NCBI RefSeq assembly: GCF_008630535.1
Contig: NZ_VWPH01000010.1
Span: 62,001 to 126,000 of the forward strand
Origin: Saccharopolyspora hirsuta
GTDB taxonomy: Bacteria; Actinomycetota; Actinomycetes; Mycobacteriales; Pseudonocardiaceae
Direction of reading: 5' to 3'
DNA length: 64,000 bases
The translations under genes were made by a program, and so were the position numbers. The notes beneath the pieces were generated by a model. That model searched no databases and was not told where the DNA came from. It saw only the letters and a program-made list of their open reading frames with translations. Position 1 is the stretch's first letter. Every line of letters begins with the position of its first letter. Positions 62,020-64,000 of this stretch are shown one piece after another.

Positions 62020-63594
62020 ATGACAGAGAACTCCGGCAGCAATGGGGCGACCCCGTCCCGCCGCCAGGTCCTGTTAGCCGGCACGGCTGCGCTCGGCGCG
62101 GCGGCGCTCACCACCACCGGCCTCGGCACCGCTGCGAGCGCGCAGCCCGGTGCGGGCGCGCCGCTCCGGTCGCCGTTCACGCTCGGGGTCGCCTCCGGTG
62201 ACCCGCTGCCGAACGGCGTGGTGCTGTGGACCCGGCTGGCCGTGGACCCGCTCGCCGAGAACGGGCTCGGCGGGATGCCCGACCGCGTCGTGCCGGTGCA
62301 GTGGCAGGTCGCCGAGGACGAGGGCTTCCGCAAGGTCGTGGCCAGCGGCACCGAGCAGGCGCGGCCGGAGTCCGCGCACTCCGTGCACGTCGAGCTGACC
62401 ACCCTCAACCCGGCCACCGAGTACTACTACCGCTTCCGCGTCGGCAGCGAGCTCAGCCCGGTCGGCCGCACCAGGACCGCGCCGCGCTTCGGCGCGCAGC
62501 TCGACCGGTTCTCCTTCGCCTTCGCCAGCTGCCAGAACTTCCCGGTCGGGCACTTCAGCGCCTACTCGCACATGGTCCGGGAGGACCTCGACCTGGTCGC
62601 CTTCCTCGGCGACTACATCTACGAGAGCGGCTCGAAGGGCACCATCGGCCGCCCGCACGCACCCGCGCACGAGACCTTCGACCTCGCCGACTACCGCACC
62701 CGGCACGCCCAGTACAAGACCGACCCCGATCTGCAGGCCGCGCACGCCGCCTTCCCGTGGGTGGTGGTCTTCGACGACCACGAGGTGGAGAACAACTGGG
62801 CCGCCGACCGGTCCCAGCCGGACGCCGAGCCCGACCAGGACCCGGCGGTGTTCCGCAAGCGCCGCACCGACGCGTTCCAGGCCTACTACGAGAACATGCC
62901 GCTGCGCGAGACCCAGCACGCGTGGGGCGCGAACATGCGCCTGTACCGGCGGCTGACGTTCGGGAACCTGGTGGACTTCCACCTGCTCGACACCCGCCAG
63001 TACCGCGACTTCCAGGACCAGGACAAGCGGCTGGACCCCGAGCGCACGATCCTGGGCGCCGAGCAGCGGAACTGGCTGCTGCGCAACCTCGGCGGCCGGA
63101 CGGCGCGCTGGAACGTCCTGGCGCAGCAGGTGTTCTTCTCGCAGCGCGACTTCACCGCGGGCGACGAGGACTCCTTCAGCGACGACGCGTGGGACAACTA
63201 CGTGGCCGAGCGCAACCTGGTGCGCGACCGCATGGCCAAGGCGTCCAACCCGGTGGTGATCACCGGTGACGTGCACGCCAACTACGTCTGCGACGTCAAG
63301 GCCGACTTCGACGACCCCGCCTCGGCGACGGTGGCCACCGAGCTGGTCGGCACCTCCATCACCTCCAACGGCAACGGCGTCGAGCAGAACCCCGGCGACG
63401 CGGTCCAGCTGGCGGAGAACCCGCACATCAAGTTCATCAACCGGCACCGCGGCTACGTGCGGAACACCATCACGCACTCGGCGTGGACGGCCGACTTCCG
63501 GGTCCTCGACTACGTCGAGACGCCCGGTTCGCCGATCCGCGACCGCGCCCGCTTCGTGATCGACGACGGTCGCCCCGGCGCCAAGCTCGTCTGA
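62020..63594 (+). CDS. phoD: PhoD-type alkaline phosphatase/phosphodiesterase, Tat-exported
   Basis: A 524-residue enzyme. The Tat signal is SRRQVLLAG at about 13-21 followed by a hydrophobic stretch and ASAQ cleavage. The PhoD N-terminal domain (TLGVASGDPLPNGVVLWTRL) is followed by the metal-site motifs FASCQNF, FLGDYIYESG, FDDHEVENNW and ITGDVHANY, whose Asp, His, Asn and Cys ligands bind Fe3+ and Ca2+. It releases phosphate from diesters and monoesters outside the cell. AGAGGGGA precedes the ATG. Pho-box-like direct repeats were not obvious. Confidence 0.93.
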   Translation: MTENSGSNGATPSRRQVLLAGTAALGAAALTTTGLGTAASAQPGAGAPLRSPFTLGVASGDPLPNGVVLWTRLAVDPLAENGLGGMPDRVVPVQWQVAEDEGFRKVVASGTEQARPESAHSVHVELTTLNPATEYYYRFRVGSELSPVGRTRTAPRFGAQLDRFSFAFASCQNFPVGHFSAYSHMVREDLDLVAFLGDYIYESGSKGTIGRPHAPAHETFDLADYRTRHAQYKTDPDLQAAHAAFPWVVVFDDHEVENNWAADRSQPDAEPDQDPAVFRKRRTDAFQAYYENMPLRETQHAWGANMRLYRRLTFGNLVDFHLLDTRQYRDFQDQDKRLDPERTILGAEQRNWLLRNLGGRTARWNVLAQQVFFSQRDFTAGDEDSFSDDAWDNYVAERNLVRDRMAKASNPVVITGDVHANYVCDVKADFDDPASATVATELVGTSITSNGNGVEQNPGDAVQLAENPHIKFINRHRGYVRNTITHSAWTADFRVLDYVETPGSPIRDRARFVIDDGRPGAKLV

Positions 63595-63626
63595 CGCGAG
63601 GCCCCGCGAGACCGCCATCGGGCTCC

Positions 63627-63706
63627 GTTTCCGCTGTTCAGTCCCCGTGAGCACTTTGTGGTGCGATGACCCCGCAAAGTGCTCACGGGCCACCACCAGC
63701 GGAAAC
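63627..63706. terminator. 80-bp nested palindrome after phoD
   Basis: An outer stem GTTTCCGCTG/CAGCGGAAAC (63627-63636, 63697-63706) encloses an inner 15-bp perfect stem CCCGTGAGCACTTTG/CAAAGTGCTCACGGG (63644-63658, 63675-63689). It lies between phoD and the convergent oxidoreductase gene and may act as a two-way terminator. Confidence 0.7.
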
Positions 63707-63817
63707 AGGGCCGACGGTGCCACTGCCGGTTCACAGCGGTCAGCAGGTCGCTGGGCAGCGGGATGACCTCGCCGGTGCAGCGCGAGTATCCGCACCGTGC
63801 GGCAGTGACGACCACCG

Positions 63818-64000
63818 TCAGCTTTCACGGATCTTGCGCAGGTACTTCAGCGCTCGGGCCGCGGCGTGGGCGCCGCACATGCCGTGGGCACCGGGTCCGG
63901 GCGGGGTGGCCGCCGAGCAGAGGTAGACGCCGGGCAGTCCGACGTCGTGGGGGGTGAGCGTCGGGCGGGGGCCGAAGACGAGCTGGCGGGCGGTTTTCGC
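63818..64000 (-). CDS. FAD-dependent amine oxidase/phytoene-desaturase-like oxidoreductase, partial
   Basis: Only the last 60 codons lie in the window, running off the right edge in an open frame. The sequence GLPGVYLCSAATPPGPGAHGMCG is the C-terminal FAD-binding signature of phytoene desaturase- and amine oxidase-like enzymes (usually GLYLCGAxTHPGGGVxGMCG), followed by a terminal helix. It ends in TGA at 63818-63820. Substrate cannot be inferred from this fragment. Confidence 0.75.
   Translation of the reverse strand, partial: AKTARQLVFGPRPTLTPHDVGLPGVYLCSAATPPGPGAHGMCGAHAAARALKYLRKIRES

Noticed and set aside
1..64000. CRISPR arrays, tRNA or rRNA genes, prophage or insertion sequences
   Set aside because: No regularly spaced repeats, no tRNA-like cloverleaf with a GGTTCGA arm, no ribosomal signatures and no transposase or phage structural genes were seen.

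Overview
The window is high-GC actinomycete DNA: strong third-position GC bias, many GTG starts, tightly overlapping ATGA/GTGA gene junctions, Shine-Dalgarno sites of the GGAGG type, and several probably leaderless genes. A type VII (ESX) secretion locus, a 2-methylisoborneol cluster with an encapsulin shell gene, DUF222-HNH nucleases and abundant two-component NarL regulators point to a filamentous actinobacterium, most likely Pseudonocardiaceae (Saccharopolyspora-like is a guess, not proven by the sequence).

Layout. 1-3.6 kb: end of a possible secondary-metabolite or quinone operon (acyl-CoA-dehydrogenase-fold flavoenzyme, isochorismate synthase, O-methyltransferase, DoxX). 3.6-5.0 kb: folE and a divergent SufR-like regulator. 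5.2-6.8 kb: a compact pqqA-pqqD-pqqE cassette with no pqqB or pqqC beside it. 6.8-8.2 kb: a CaCA cation antiporter behind a Mn2+-type yybP-ykoY riboswitch. 8.6-8.8 kb: remnant of a metallo-beta-lactamase-fold gene. 9.0-11.8 kb: TPP riboswitch and the ykoEDC ECF transporter. 11.8-16.7 kb: hydrolase, lysozyme-like lipoprotein, UvrA paralogue with an early frameshift, WYL regulator. 16.7-23.2 kb: catabolic block on the minus strand (fluoroacetate-dehalogenase-like hydrolase, tartrate/malate-type dehydrogenase, LysR, fumarase-superfamily lyase, DctA-like transporter, GntR) with a striking 34-bp double-palindrome operator. 23.3-26.3 kb: TauE/SafE exporter, AraC, ABM monooxygenase, GNAT.

26.8-32.3 kb: 2-methylisoborneol cluster, with a Family 2B encapsulin shell (cyclic-nucleotide-binding insert, frameshifted here), the terpene cyclase that would be its cargo, the GPP C-methyltransferase, then a polyprenyl synthase and ispH that could supply precursors. 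32.4-35.2 kb: nitroreductase/TetR pair and DUF222-HNH protein.

35.5-53.7 kb: ESX locus with eccB, a four-gene two-component block, a mycosin that has lost its catalytic His, Ser and oxyanion Asn, substrate-like WXG100, PPE-like, DUF1023 and lysozyme-like genes, eccC, a YbaB-like gene and eccD. No eccA or eccE was seen. 53.8-59.2 kb: membrane protein, then a TPR protein paired with an HSP90-family ATPase. 59.7-61.6 kb: secreted polymorphic toxin with a C-terminal barnase domain and its barstar immunity gene. 62.0-63.6 kb: Tat-exported PhoD phosphatase. The right edge holds the end of a FAD-dependent oxidoreductase.

The most unusual non-coding signal is a ~162-nt structured element present twice (30121-30282 plus strand; 46393-46555 minus strand), each copy starting about 14 nt after a stop codon. 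Its helices are conserved by compensatory base changes while the loop sequence is nearly identical.
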